Assembly (NCBI GenBank): GCA_025917655.1 | Contig: CP084608.1 | Span: forward strand, 1,922,001 to 1,986,000 | DNA from: Chlorella sorokiniana | Lineage: Eukaryota > Chlorophyta > Trebouxiophyceae > Chlorellales > Chlorellaceae | Direction of reading: 5' to 3' | DNA: 64,000 nt | Program-made: the position numbers and the translations under genes | Shown here: positions 53,604-64,000 of the stretch, one piece after another | Position numbering within the stretch: position 1 is the stretch's first letter | How the letters are laid out: each line of letters begins with the position of its first letter | Notes under the pieces: generated by a model | What the model saw: the letters and a program-made list of their open reading frames with translations, nothing else | The model's database searches: none | What the model was told of the DNA's origin: nothing

Positions 53604-55548
53604 ATGCTGGCCAGGGTTTCGAGTCCGAGCCTGTTGGAATCATCTCTTACGACGATCAGATCACTTGGGCACCTTCCCATGTGCGTCCGAGCGGCGCAAA
53701 GTGAGGCAACTTCCGCTTCCCCGTCAGCAGGCTGAGCTTTCAACTCCTTTTGCGCTGCGTAGGCTGTGGACGCGATCCTATAGTGCATCCGACACATCCA
53801 AGCCCCCGGGAGTCGACGCTGCGGAGGCAGCAGGCATCGCAGCGGCGGCCGAGGCGGCAGCCCAGGCAGGCCCTTCATCTGCGGAGGCAGACCGTGCGGC
53901 TGCAGCGGGCGCTGAGGCGGCTGGCCAGACCGGCACAGAGGGGCCTGCTTCCGCGTCCTCTGCCGCTGATCTGGGCGATTACCACGCCTACCTGCCACGC
54001 CTGGTCGTGTTTGGCGGCAACGGCTTTGTGGGCAGCCGCGTGTGCCAGCAGGGACTGGCCATGGGCGCCGCTGTGGTCAGCATCAACCGCTCGGGCGGCC
54101 GCGCAACTTGTCGGGGGACTGGGTGGGCCAAGTGACGTGGGTGCAGGCGAGTGTCAACAGGCAACAGCAGCCCTGCGCGCTGCGTGCGTCGCTTGCTCCC
54201 ATCTCCGTGGCTCCTGCTCTGTTTTGTTGCACAAGGCATGCTCGAGCACGTAGGTTCCACTGCTTGCCGCTTGCGCTTCGCTCCGCAGGGGGATGCGTTG
54301 GACGCGCAGGCGGGCTGGAAGGAGCTGCTGAGGGGGCCTCTGGGGTGGTGTCCACGCTGGGCGCCTTTGGCAGCAACGAGCTCATGTACAGGGTGGGTGC
54401 CGCCCCTGCCTCCTGGCGGGGCTGCTGCTGGCAGCAGCGGGAGCCAGTCCTGTGGGGTCTCTGGAGCTGAGAGCAGGCACGTGCTGCTGCGGCCACAAGG
54501 CTTCCAGCCGCCCTGCCCCTCCTCTCCTTCTCGGGTGGCTGCAGGTCTGCGGAGAGGCCAACATGCGTGTCATGGACGCAGCGGCGGCGGCGGGGTGCCC
54601 CGCTTCGCCTTCATCTCCGGTGTGGCGCCGCCTGCCCAGCCCCCTGCTCCAGTATTGACTTTGTTCCATTGAAGCCCTTGATGCCTGGACGTGCTGAACC
54701 CTCCTGGCTGCCTGCTCCTGCCCCCTTCCCACTCCTCCTGGGCCGGCAGTGCACGACTACAAGTTCCCTGCTGGGTGGCACGCCCAGGACTTCCTGCTGA
54801 AGGGTTACTTTCAGGGCAAGCGCGACGCTGAGGCGCACATGGCGGCTGCCTATCCCACGGGTGAGCCGCACTCGCCTGCCCAGCATCTGTTCGACTGAGC
54901 ATTGTGCAGGGCGCGCCGCACGCATGCAGCAACGCCTTGGCAGAAGGCTGCGTTAGCGCAGCGTGCTCCTGGTTTGCGGCATGCCCCGTGGCCTCCCGAT
55001 CTGCACCCTTGGGCCCACGGCTGCAGGGGGCGTGGCGCTGCGTCCGGGCTTCATTTACGGCAGCCGCGCGGTTGGCGGCGCCAGCCTGCCGCTGGGGCTG
55101 GTGGGGGCTCCTCTCAAGGCGGTGAGCAACAGGGCTGTGGATGCACGGCTGTGCCTTGGGCGGAAAGCATGCACCCAAGAGGGCGGCGTAAGCGGGGTTC
55201 AGGGTGGCTTGGATGCCGTGGGCCACCCAGCGCAAGGCCCTGCTCCTCCGCAGGCGCTGAGTGTGCTACCAACGAGGAGCCTGGCCGGCATCCCTATCGT
55301 TGGGGCAGCCTTCGTGCCCCCTGTGAGGTGGGCGCAGTCCAGCTGCACACCTGTCGCCATGCGTGGCCCGTAGCAAATGCACCTCAGCACCCAGTCCTGG
55401 ACGTTTCTGGCCTCTGCCCACCGCCCCCGCCCCATGTGCACCCTGCAGCGTGGACACTGTGGCCAAGGCTGCTGTGAGCGCTGTGCTGGACCCGTCGGTA
55501 CCGCCGGGCCCAATGGATGTGTGGGCCATGGAAAGGTACGGCAAGTGA
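53604..55548 (+). CDS. NAD(P)-binding Rossmann (atypical SDR) protein, At1g32220/Coq11-like
   Basis: An extended-type Rossmann protein related to the plastid protein At1g32220 and yeast Coq11/YLR290C, linked to quinone metabolism or storage. The fold starts with RLVVFGGNGFVGSRVCQQGL (GGxGFxG), then SGVVSTLGAFGSNELMYR, RFAFIS and VHDYKFPAGWHAQDFLLKGY, then ALRPGFIYGSRAVGG, ending VWAMERYGK. An Ala-rich leader suggests organelle targeting. Exons: 53604-53700 (uncertain), 53763-54146, 54289-54392, 54545-54619, 54750-54860, 55027-55121, 55254-55327, 55449-55548. Exons 1 and 2 do not join in phase as written, so the start may differ. Intron 2 begins with GC. Frame breaks near 54095, 54338 and 54598 each need one more G. 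TGTAA at 55600-55604 follows closely. Confidence 0.75.
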
Positions 55549-55599
55549 GCGTTTGAAGTGCGCTCGCGTCAAGCGCACGCTGTTCTGCTGCCCACCCAG

Positions 55600-55604
55600 T
55601 GTAA
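55600..55604 (+). terminator. TGTAA poly(A) signal of the Rossmann protein gene
   Basis: Lies about 52 bases after the stop at 55548. A minus-strand TGTAA (TTACA at 55637-55641) sits just beyond and could serve the long 3' UTR of the converging gene. Confidence 0.55.
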
Positions 55605-55641
55605 GCCTGACACCCAGGCCCAGGCCGCCACATTGCTTACA

Positions 55642-56696
55642 CAAGCTGCGCAGCATGACTATGGCCGACATAGCGTGGGCAGGCGGGCGGCCAGCATATG
55701 AAAAAATTGGCAGTGGTTGGGCGAGAAGTATGAATCAAGGATGGGGGCAAGCAGAGGCACCGTTTTCCTCACAGCGAGGTGGCGGGGTGGCTGGGTGAGG
55801 GGAGTGCCTGAGCCGCGTGCGGAGCAGGGGTGGGCAGGGTGAGGTGAAACATGCTACAAGCCACAACGGGGAGGGAGGGGTGCACACGCGAGCTGCATTC
55901 GTTGAGCCGATGCATGCACAACATTGCAGTCATCAAGCGAGGGAGAAGGGCACGGGACAAGTAAGTTTTGAGTTTCTGCAATGCAACTGGCTACGACGGT
56001 TGGCGGGAGGGGAAGGCACTGGGTTGCCGCTGGGGTGGCAGGCACGAAGCCAGGAGACAGGTGCAGCATGCAAAGTGGGCTGCTAGGATGCCCATGCCCA
56101 AAGGTGCATGAAAGGGTGGTAACAATGGCTGGCAGCGGCGCCACAGCGGCTGCCGCGCCACAGCGGTGCATGAAAAGGGGGATGGAGGAAGCAATGCGCA
56201 CATGTTTGCACGGTGTGCCGGGCCGCAATAGCGCGCGCCTGCTGGGCTGGCTCATCACACGAGGCGCGCGCGCGCATGGGGTGGCTTCCGTGAGGGGGTG
56301 CAAGGGCGCAGAAAGGGCGAAAAACATGAAGGCAGTGGGGCCGATCCATACAGGCTGACCACTGAATAGTTATTAAGTGAGGGGCACACGGGGGCACCCA
56401 ACTCAGCACTCGCATCAGAAGTACGCGGCGCAGGCCGCAGCCACCCTCGCCCACCCGCGCAACAACCTCAGGCTCAAGCGAGGCTGCGCGGCGCGGGTGG
56501 GGCGGGGGCCGCCGAGGCGACACAAAGACGGATGGCACGTGAACCCGCTCAGCACGCCGCCGCTCAAGGAGGAAGGGAGAAAGAGCCAGAGAAAGAAAGA
56601 AAGAGCAGGGCAGGCACGGCTGCTGCCTCACGGCTGGGCACGGGCAGGCGCGCAGATGAAGTGAGTTGGTTTGGTGTTGAATTCAAGTATCAGCGC
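55642..56696. other. Intergenic or long 3' UTR, no gene seen
   Basis: About 1.05 kb between convergent genes. Purine-rich on the plus strand, with a short AAAG-type run near 56590. No coding sequence recognised on either strand. Confidence 0.5.
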
Positions 56697-59600
56697 TCAC
56701 AAGTAGCTGGCTATGCTCACGGCATCCGAGAAGTATCCGCCCAGCATCTGCGGCAAGGGGGACGGGTGGGGGCCAAGCCAGCGCGTCGGTTCTGGGCAAG
56801 CCGGGGCAAGCCAGCATGGCAGGCCCACTGCAGGGCCACCGCAGGCGGCGTGCAGCACCTCGCGGGCCCCATAGAAAAGGGTTCTGGACATGAGGCTGGC
56901 CGGGGGACAACCGCGCGGGGGGGGGCGCGGCAAGATGCCACCACCGCCCGTCTGCATGCACAGGGCGCGCATGCTCAGCCCCCTCCAGCGCCGCCCACCT
57001 TGGAAAACGTCGCCACCCGCAGCTTCAGGTCCCAGGCCGAGGGGTTGGCCAGCAGATCGAGGAAGCTCTGGGCCCGGCGGCGGACCTGCAGGGAGGAACA
57101 GGGCAGTGCAGGGAGGGGTGGTTTGCCTCGCGAGCGAGCGACAGGTCGCGGAACGCCTGGGGCAACAGGCAGCGAGGGGGTCAGGGAGGGGACGCCGTTC
57201 CCCAGGCGGCAAGCGCAAGCGGCAGTGGCAGGCAGGGCAGGGCTGCACGCGGGCGTGCAGCGGTGGCTCACGCTTTCCACCGGGAAGTGGGAGGTGAGGG
57301 CGGCCAGCACCGCCTGCATGGCCGCCGCCACCTCCTCCTGCTGCGCCGTCCACTGCGGCGTGGCGGTGCCGTCGGTGGCGGCCCTGGGGCTGGCGCCGCG
57401 CAGCGTGCCGCTGTGCACGCTGCAGGCGTCGTCGTCGGCGCGCTGGCGAGCCCTGCCGCGGCCGCCCTGGGTGGAGCGCCGCCGCTGGCGCTGCGGGGGA
57501 GCCTGGAGCGGGGTGGGCCTGCGGGCCGACCAGCAGGTGGGTCATGGCGGCCGCCTGGCAGATGGCCAGGAGGCAGGAGCCGGCCTCCTTGGGGGCAGCG
57601 CGTGACCTGGCTGCTCCCCGTGGTACTGGCTGCAGGGAGGGGGAGGAGAAGGGGTGGAGGGTCGGCAAGGCACCAAAGCTGACTGGGCAGGGGCCGCCCC
57701 TGCAGCATGCCACGGCAGTGCACTGCCCCGCGCCAGCCAGGGCAGGTGGGCGCGCGCAGCAGCCAAACGTCGTCCGGCAGGCGGCGGCCGCGCTCGCCTG
57801 GCGTACGCAGCGAGGAAGCGCAGCGCGCCCATGGGCAGTGCTGCAGGCCCAGCCTGGGCCAGTCGCAGCAGCAGTGAGCGGTAGGCCAGAGGGTCGTGGG
57901 CCAACAGGTGAGGGCTGCGCATAGGATGTGTGTGTGTGTGTGGGGGGCGCGCGCGCACTGTCAGCAGCTAGGGCACAGCAGGCAGGCAGCGCAAGCAAGC
58001 AAGCAGGGCGGGGGCCCTGGCAGTGCAGCAGCTGCATGGCTTGTTGCTGTCGCTGCAGTTGTTGTCGTTGGTTTCAGAGGGGAAGGGGGATGGCGGGATG
58101 GGAAGCGCAAAGGTGCCAGGCGCGGCCGCCGCTCACCAGAGGGGGGCCCAGGTGCGGGAGTCCCACAGCCACGCCTGCGCCTCAGGCCAGCTGGCCAGCG
58201 GCTGAGGCGGCTGCGGCGCCGCCATGCCCAGCGGCGACTCTTCGGCCAGGGAGGCAGCGGCGGCGAGCACGCCTCGCCCGACTCGGCTGCTGCGGCCAGG
58301 CTGCCCGCCTCGTCGTCGGGAGACGAGTCTGTTGGGGGTTGGGGGCGGGTGGGGTGGGGTGGCAAGCAGGTGAAGAGGAGCCAACTTGCAAGCCTGAAGC
58401 AGCAACCCGAGAAGAGATGGGGCAGGTGGAAAGGAGGCTGCAGCGAGCGACGGCAGGGTGGCTCATGCAAGCGCAGAGCCAGGCAGCCCCAGTGGGCTCA
58501 CTCGGAGAGAAGCGCCGCGACACGCTTTTGGCCACCCGCTGCAGCACGGAGCCGAGGCGGGGCTTGCTGGAGGCGCCGACCGTGGGCGGACTGCCCTGCG
58601 GGCTGCCCGCTGCCCCGCCCGCGCCGCGCCGCCCGCAGGCTGCCCCTTCCGCTGCGGCGGCGGCGGCGCCAGGCAGGCAAAGGTGCCGGTGGCGGCGGCC
58701 GACAGCATGGCGTCGAGGGCGTTGAGCAGCGCCAGGTGGAGGTCTGGGCAGCATGAGGCGCAGTGCGCCAGGAACGCCTCCACCGCAGGCAGGTACTGCG
58801 GCCGCGTGGCCAGCAGCTGCAGGCAGGCCGACAGCAGGCACGCGCGCACGTAGTGCGGCGTGGCGGCAGGACGCACGGCCGCGGCGGCGCCGCGGCGGCG
58901 GGCGCCGCACCGCCTCGGCCTCGCCGGGCGGCAGCGCCGCGTACGCCGCCGCGGCGGAGCCCAGCATGCGCAGCGCGTAGGTGGCCAGCCGCTGCTGCTG
59001 ATCCCCGGGCGGCGCTGCCAGAAGCCGTCCCAGGCGAAGACCATGGGGCAGATCTCCTCGGCGCGGCCGATGCCCACTGCGCGTGGACGGGATGGGTGGA
59101 AAACAGCATTTGTGGGGGGCTGGCATGGGGGCGGGTCATTGCAGCAGTTAGGACAAAGGACTGGCAAGGGCAGCACGCAGGAGCGGGAGCAGGGCGTATT
59201 TGGCCCGTCCTTGAATCCCCCTACCCCCCTTGCTATCAACGCCGTCCCTCCTCCCCTCCCCCGGCTGCCTCACCCGCCAGGCACGCCGACAGCCCCTTGA
59301 CCTTGAGCGACAGCAGCTGCGCGCGGGTCGTCGGCGCGCGGCAGCAGCTGGCGCCACGCCCCGCAAAGAGGGAGGGCCGCCCCGTGTGCATCTGCGCGTG
59401 GTGCTGCACCAGGCACCAGGTGGCCGCCACCACGCGCTGCTCAACGGGGTGCGGCCCGCTGACCATCATCAGCACAGAGTCCAGCAGGCGTTCGCGCCAG
59501 CCCTCCATGCCCTCGGGCACCTCGCCGTGCAGCTTCAGCACTGCCTGCACTCAGCAGGGCAGGTGGGAGGACAAAGCTGTGAACGAGGGATAGGAAGGAG

Positions 59601-61852
59601 GCCAGCAAGAGTTTGGTCTCCCCTTTTATTTTGTGGGTGGGTGGGTGGGTGGGGGGGGCGGGGGCGGCGGGGGAGCCGGCGGGAGGGGCCGGCGGCTGCA
59701 AAGGCAGCAGGGCAAAGGCAGCCCCTGCGCAGCAGCAGCCATGCCTGGAGCAGCAGGGTGCGGCCGCTGTGCAGCAGCGCGTCCAGCTCGGCAGCCAGCT
59801 CAGCGGGGGCAGAGCCGCCAGGCGCAGCACGGGCGGCAGCGCCGCCGTCACGCACGCCACGCCCTCCACCCCCAGCGCCGGCAGCGCGGCCAGCAGCTCC
59901 AGGGCGGCGCGGCGCAGGTCCTCCTCCGCCTCGGGCGGCAGGTATACCAGCAGCGCGGCGGCGGCCAGCGCGTCGGGCCAGTGCAGGTGCTGCGGCACGC
60001 GGAAGTGGCGCAGGCCGGGGCCGGGCAGCGAGGGCAGCAGCGGCTGCGCGCGCAGCCGCCGTCCAGGGCCACGCTGCCGCTGATCTGCAGGGGCGGACAG
60101 GAGGGCAACGCAGGCGGGCGCAGATGAACCAAAAAAGCGGCGAGTCTGAAAAAAAATCTTCTCGCTGTCCGACACACGCGCGCAGCCGGCGTGGATGGGC
60201 GGGCAGCGTGGAGGCACCAACGCAGCACGCCGCGCTCAACCAGCTTTGCAGGCCCCCACCTCGCTGGACGCGATGGACGCGTGGCGCGCCATGCCCAGCG
60301 CCACGCTGCGCCCGCTGTCGTCGCACGTGGTGGCGGTGCCCAGCAGGGAGGCCACGGCGCGGGGCTGCCTGGCCCCTCCTTGGGGCTGCTCAGGTCGTCG
60401 GACGAGGCGGCTGCGGCGGCAGGCACAGGGTGGGAGGGGGACCAAGGAGTCGAACACGCCGCTTCTTGCAAGGCCGGGCGCCGCGCAGCTGTCGGCTGCC
60501 TGGTGCGCCCCCGGCCGTGGGCTGGACGTGGCCCTCCTCAGGGGCTGGGCTGCTGCTTGCTACGTGTGGCGCGGGTGCACCTTCTCCCCACCCACTGGGC
60601 CTCCCCACACGCCCACGCCCAGTCCCCCTCCCCCACGCGCCCCCTTACCCGTGCGCCCCGAGGCGAAAGCCGCCATGCCCTGGGCCAGAGAATCCAGGGT
60701 GGCGGCGGGGGAGACGTCACGGGCGCCCGGCGGGGTGGCGCCGCCGCCGCTGCTGCCGCCGGCGCCGCCCTCCAGGCCAAGCCCCACCGCCCGCACGTCG
60801 ATGGCTGCCAAGAAGGCCTCGTGCTCAGCCTCCTCCGCCTCTGAGCGGCCAGAACAGCTGCGCACTGGCTTGGCAGCGGCGGTCTGTCGCAGCGCTGCTG
60901 CCGTGGGCGCGCCGTGCGCGTCGTTGCCGCGGCGGGCGTCGAGGCAGCGCTGGGCTCCGTGCGCCAGCACGCGGGCTGCCAGCATGACGTAGCTCTCGGC
61001 GGCTGGGCCGGCCTCGCGCCGCGCCAGCTCCAGCAGCTGCTTCGACCCCGCCAGCAGCAGCGTGGGGACGCCTCCTCCATCAGCCTGCCAGTACGGCAAC
61101 GTGGCGCAAATGAAGAATGCAGTGAACAGCGCGGCGTGCATGCGTAGCACAAGTCCTGCCGGCTGCTCAACCCTTCACCCTTGCACAAGCAGGATACACA
61201 GGCGAGTGCATGCCACCCCCCCCCCACACACACACACAAAACACACACGCTCCCGACGAGCACTGCACCTGAGGCAAGTGGCGGCACAGCGACACAGCTC
61301 AGGGGGCGCGGTGGAGTATGGCCCGCTCCGCTCCATCAAGCGGAACAGCATCTCCACGTGCACTTTGACCAGGCGCGCGTCGCGCTGCGGCATCTCCAGC
61401 TTGATCAGCAGCTGGGTGCACGTGGCCAGCGCAGCGAGCTGCAGGCGGGCCGCCGTTGCGGGCGTGTCGCGGCCGGGTGCTGCAGCCCGGTCCCGCACGT
61501 TTTCATACAGCTGACGCAGCGCGTCCACGGGAGCTTCGCTGCACAGGTCCACCGCGCGCTCCTCCAGCAGGGTGAGCACTTGCAGCCTGCGGTGGGAGCA
61601 CAGGGTGCCGACGTCGCAAGGCGGGCGAGAGTAGCGAGCGGCTGCCGGCGCCGCCGTGCAACACCTCCCCCAGCTATCGGAGGCGGCCTGCGCTTGGTCT
61701 CAAGCGTTCGAAAGCATGGCCCGTGACGCGCGAGGGACGAAAAACGCTTACCTGAGGCCGGGTTCGGCCGTGTTCAAAACACCTCCCGGAGAGATGGCCT
61801 GGGCTATCGCACGCACAACATCAGTGGCTCTGCAGACCGGGGCAGTAGTCAT
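56697..61852 (-). CDS. Large helical-repeat protein, tentatively AP-5 complex subunit beta
   Basis: Begins MTTAPVCRATDVVRAIAQAI (61852-61752) and continues in phase into 61586-61269, with EERAVDLCSEAPVDALRQLY and a helical stretch ending PPELCRCAATCLR. The next exon, about 61086-60649, reads GVPTLLLAGSKQLLELARRE and AESYVMLAARVLAHGAQRCL. This pattern parallels the N-terminal region of AP5B1, a late-endosomal coat subunit. Later exons encode Ala/Leu/Arg-rich amphipathic helices, for example AEEDLRRAALELLAALPALG near 59900. The end is LGGYFSDAVSIASYL with a TGA at 56697-56699. Frame changes between about 60.2 and 57 kb could be introns, base errors or both, so the exon structure there is not resolved and two genes cannot be excluded. 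The family call is weak; an ARM/HEAT-like protein is the safer description. Confidence 0.45.
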
Positions 61853-62502
61853 GAGTGTTGATTGACAGGCTCAGGACGGCAAGTAGACCCCCGGCCAACG
61901 CCGGTTTGGCATGGCCCAGTTCGCGGCCTCAATGCGGCTTGCGCGCGGGGACAGGGCCCGAATCACCTGCCCGGCTCCTGTAGCAGTGTTTCCAACGCCG
62001 CTGGCTCGCTGCACAGCTGCTGGAATTGGCGATGCCCCAGTTGCAGGGGCTGCCGCTTCTTTCCCATCCTGTGTTTTTGAGGATTATGCGACATGAAAGT
62101 GTCTGCCGGCCTCGCCCTCGCCCCAACCGGCGAAGAGGGCAGGCAGTGGTTGCAAGCAGGTTGCAGCTGAAGGGTTTCGTTCTCTACTGTTGCTTGGTAA
62201 AAGCAAACCAGGGAATGGGTATGAACGCCGAGAAACATGCAGGTTGAGATGTCCCTGGCGTGCACTGTGCATCCGCATGTGTGAGAAGCTGCGTCCTTTT
62301 TACGCATTTCTCATTTGATGCCCGCATTTCCTACTAGTGTGCCGGTCTGTGGCCCGGCGCTGTAACTCGGCTGGGAGAAATAGCGGCTTCTTGTGCAGCC
62401 AAGTTACATACTACGCCAATGCCCCCGCCGGCAGGGCCGAGGGAAACAGAATTGCGCGGGTTGCGCAAGTAGAGCTTATTCAGTGCATGCAAGCGTGAGG
62501 GC
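61853..62502. other. Upstream region of the AP-5-like gene, no gene seen
   Basis: About 650 bases, somewhat AT-richer than its surroundings. Probably promoter sequence of the minus-strand gene. No recognisable coding sequence. Confidence 0.45.
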
Positions 62503-62675
62503 ATGCAGTGGACAACGCTGTCGCGGTTTGAGCTACCTTGGGACAAGACTCCAGAGGGGGCAGAACGGCGACGGAAACTTTGCTGGCTTGAGGGTCAGCT
62601 TGCTGACTTTTTCTACACTTTCACGGGTGCGTCAGACATGGTCACGCTTGAAGAAGCACGCATGGCTCTAGGTTC
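62503..62675 (+). other. Exon-like open segment, unrecognised
   Basis: Starts at an ATG and reads MQWTTLSRFELPWDKTPEGA followed by RRRKLCWLEGQLADFFYTF and a Thr/Glu-rich end. Composition is protein-like, unlike most chance frames here. The frame stays open into the RIQ gene at about 62994 but that later part is not convincing. It could be the first exon of a small gene, an upstream 5' exon or a relic. Confidence 0.3.
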
Positions 62676-62888
62676 CCTCAGCAGGCTGCGTGTTCTCAGA
62701 GCCAAGCAGCGCCCGCCGAGCAGGCAGAACTGCATCGGCACAAAGCACCAGAACAGTAACATGCATACCCATCAATCGTGGTTAGGATTTCTATTTGCTC
62801 CTGACCAGCCCTTGACTAGCGTGGCACAGCATGCACACCATGTGGATAGATGCGACGACGGGAGCTCACTGCAGTCCGTCAAACCACG

Positions 62889-63991
62889 ATGTCTGCCACC
62901 CTCAGCACCCGCAGCGCCTTCGTGGGCGCCAAGCTGCAGCAGCAGGCTCGCAGGGGTCGTACCCCGTGCGGCACTCCCTGCGTGGCGGCGGTGAAGAAGA
63001 TCAACAGCTATGACGAGGACTGGAACAAGGGTGGGTGCTGTGTGGGTCGCGGCTGCAGGAAGCCGACGGCCGGTGTGCTGACCGCGCTGGAGTGCTGCGG
63101 CGCGCTTGGTTGCCACGCTCTGTTGCTCCCCTCCCTTCTGCTTTCCAGGCATTGGTTCCATTGGCATCTTCCTGGAGGACCGGGAGAAGCCAGCAGTCAA
63201 CATCTTCAAGCAAGTGGAGAAGAAGAAGCTTCTGTCCACGGTGGAGAAGGCCGGCCTGCTGACGTGAGCGGCGCAGAGCGCCTGCTGCTCGCCATGCCCT
63301 GCAACAGTGCCGAAATCGGAACATCTGTTGTTGTTACTATCACAATTTCCAGCCAATTGTCTCGGCAGAGGCCTGACGCCCATCGGTCAGGCACCCCCGC
63401 ATGCCCACGCTTGCCCCTCCTCCCCTCCTGGCTGTACGCAGCGCTGCTGAGAAGGCGGGGCTGTCCCTGTCCAAGATTGAGAAGCTGGGTTTGCTGTCCA
63501 CTGCGGAGCGTTTGGGGTTGCTGACCCTGGCGGAGGATCTGCTGACCACCGAGCCGGGCAAGATCAGCTCAGGTCAGTGCTGGCTGCGACCCACTGGGGC
63601 TGGAGAATCGCCCGCTCCACCCAACCATCTCCCTGTGCCTACACCAAGCACTGAGCTGCTGGCTGCGTCTCCTGGCTTTGCAGCTTCCCTGCCCTTTCTT
63701 GTGGCCGCCATTGGCAGCCTGGTGTTCATCCCTCAGGACAATGCACTGGAGAGCTTCTTGGCGTGAGTGCTTGCTGATGCACGTATCGCAGCCTACGTCC
63801 TCTCGGCACGAATCGTTGCAATTGACAGACCAGCAGGCGATTGGCTCAGGCTCTTGTTTAACACAACACAATGTTTGGTCCTCCTGCTCCCCCGCTCCCC
63901 CTGCAGCTACACTGTTGCCCTGGGTGCCGGCAGTGTGGGCGCCGCCCTTTTCATCGGTGGATTTGTTGTGAAGGGCCTCCAGGACGACTGA
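62889..63991 (+). CDS. RIQ/DUF1118-like thylakoid membrane protein
   Basis: Resembles land-plant RIQ1/RIQ2, thylakoid proteins that influence grana stacking, light-harvesting complex organisation and photoprotective quenching. The N-terminus is a transit peptide (MSATLSTRSAFVGAKLQQQA). A conserved tandem of short helices follows (LLSTVEKAGLLTAAEKAGLS, then IEKLGLLSTAERLGLLTLAE), then two membrane helices, SLPFLVAAIGSLVFIPQDN and YTVALGAGSVGAALFIGGFV, with a short KGLQDD end. Exons: 62889-63030, 63149-63263, 63442-63572, 63684-63762, 63907-63991, all in phase and with no frame problem. Length is about 183 residues, close to the plant proteins. The gene ends 9 bases before the window edge. Confidence 0.85.
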
Positions 63992-64000
63992 GTGCCTGGC

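Overview
The window is nuclear DNA from a green alga, most likely a trebouxiophyte (Chlorella/Micractinium type). It is GC-rich and very intron-dense (up to 27 coding exons per gene). Several genes carry TGTAA, the usual chlorophyte poly(A) signal, downstream of the stop. The gene set is plant-like: plastid ribosome recycling factor, starch synthase II, HHL1-like and RIQ/DUF1118-like thylakoid proteins, a RUS/DUF647 protein and mitochondrial TIM44. A short interstitial telomeric tract is of the CCCTAAA type, as in land plants and Chlorella rather than Chlamydomonas. No rRNA, tRNA, CRISPR array, LTR element or recognisable transposase was seen.

Layout. 0-8.6 kb: 3' part of an acyltransferase-3 gene (+), a Fic-domain gene (-) and a 21-exon B12-dependent methylmalonyl-CoA mutase (-). 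8.3-18.6 kb: a rearranged block. A roughly 1 kb direct repeat holding the 5' ends of the mutase and TIM44 occurs twice (8.3-9.4 and 14.6-15.65 kb). A GT61-type glycosyltransferase (-) in AT-richer DNA lies between the copies, intact TIM44 (+) follows the second, and a relic of the GT61 3' end lies beyond TIM44. 18.8-29.5 kb: RRF (+), HHL1-like (-), an Aurora-like kinase (-) and a DegP/HtrA protease (-). 29.9-31.2 kb: short-chain dehydrogenase remnants (+). 31.8-37.1 kb: starch synthase II (+). 38.3-42 kb: a Lin1/CD2BP2-like splicing protein followed by coding-like sequence I could not place (+). 42.4-50.8 kb: a 27-exon fusion gene (-) encoding an FAD amine oxidase, a cyclopropane fatty acid synthase and a membrane (TLC-like) domain. 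51-55.5 kb: RUS/DUF647 and an NAD(P)-binding Rossmann protein (+). 56.7-61.9 kb: a helical-repeat protein, tentatively AP-5 beta (-). 62.9-64 kb: RIQ/DUF1118 (+).

Two properties recur. About thirty reading-frame breaks lie mostly in runs of G or C, usually where one base too few is present and where protein conservation continues on both sides. I read these as consensus errors rather than pseudogenes. Nine introns begin with GC instead of GT, an unusually high share. The genes do not form one pathway. Thematic groups are plastid and photosystem maintenance (RRF, HHL1, RIQ, RUS), mitochondrial functions (TIM44, the mutase and possibly the protease) and membrane lipid modification (the fusion gene). 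Exon boundaries were placed by eye from splice sites, phase and family conservation, so they may be off by a base or two.
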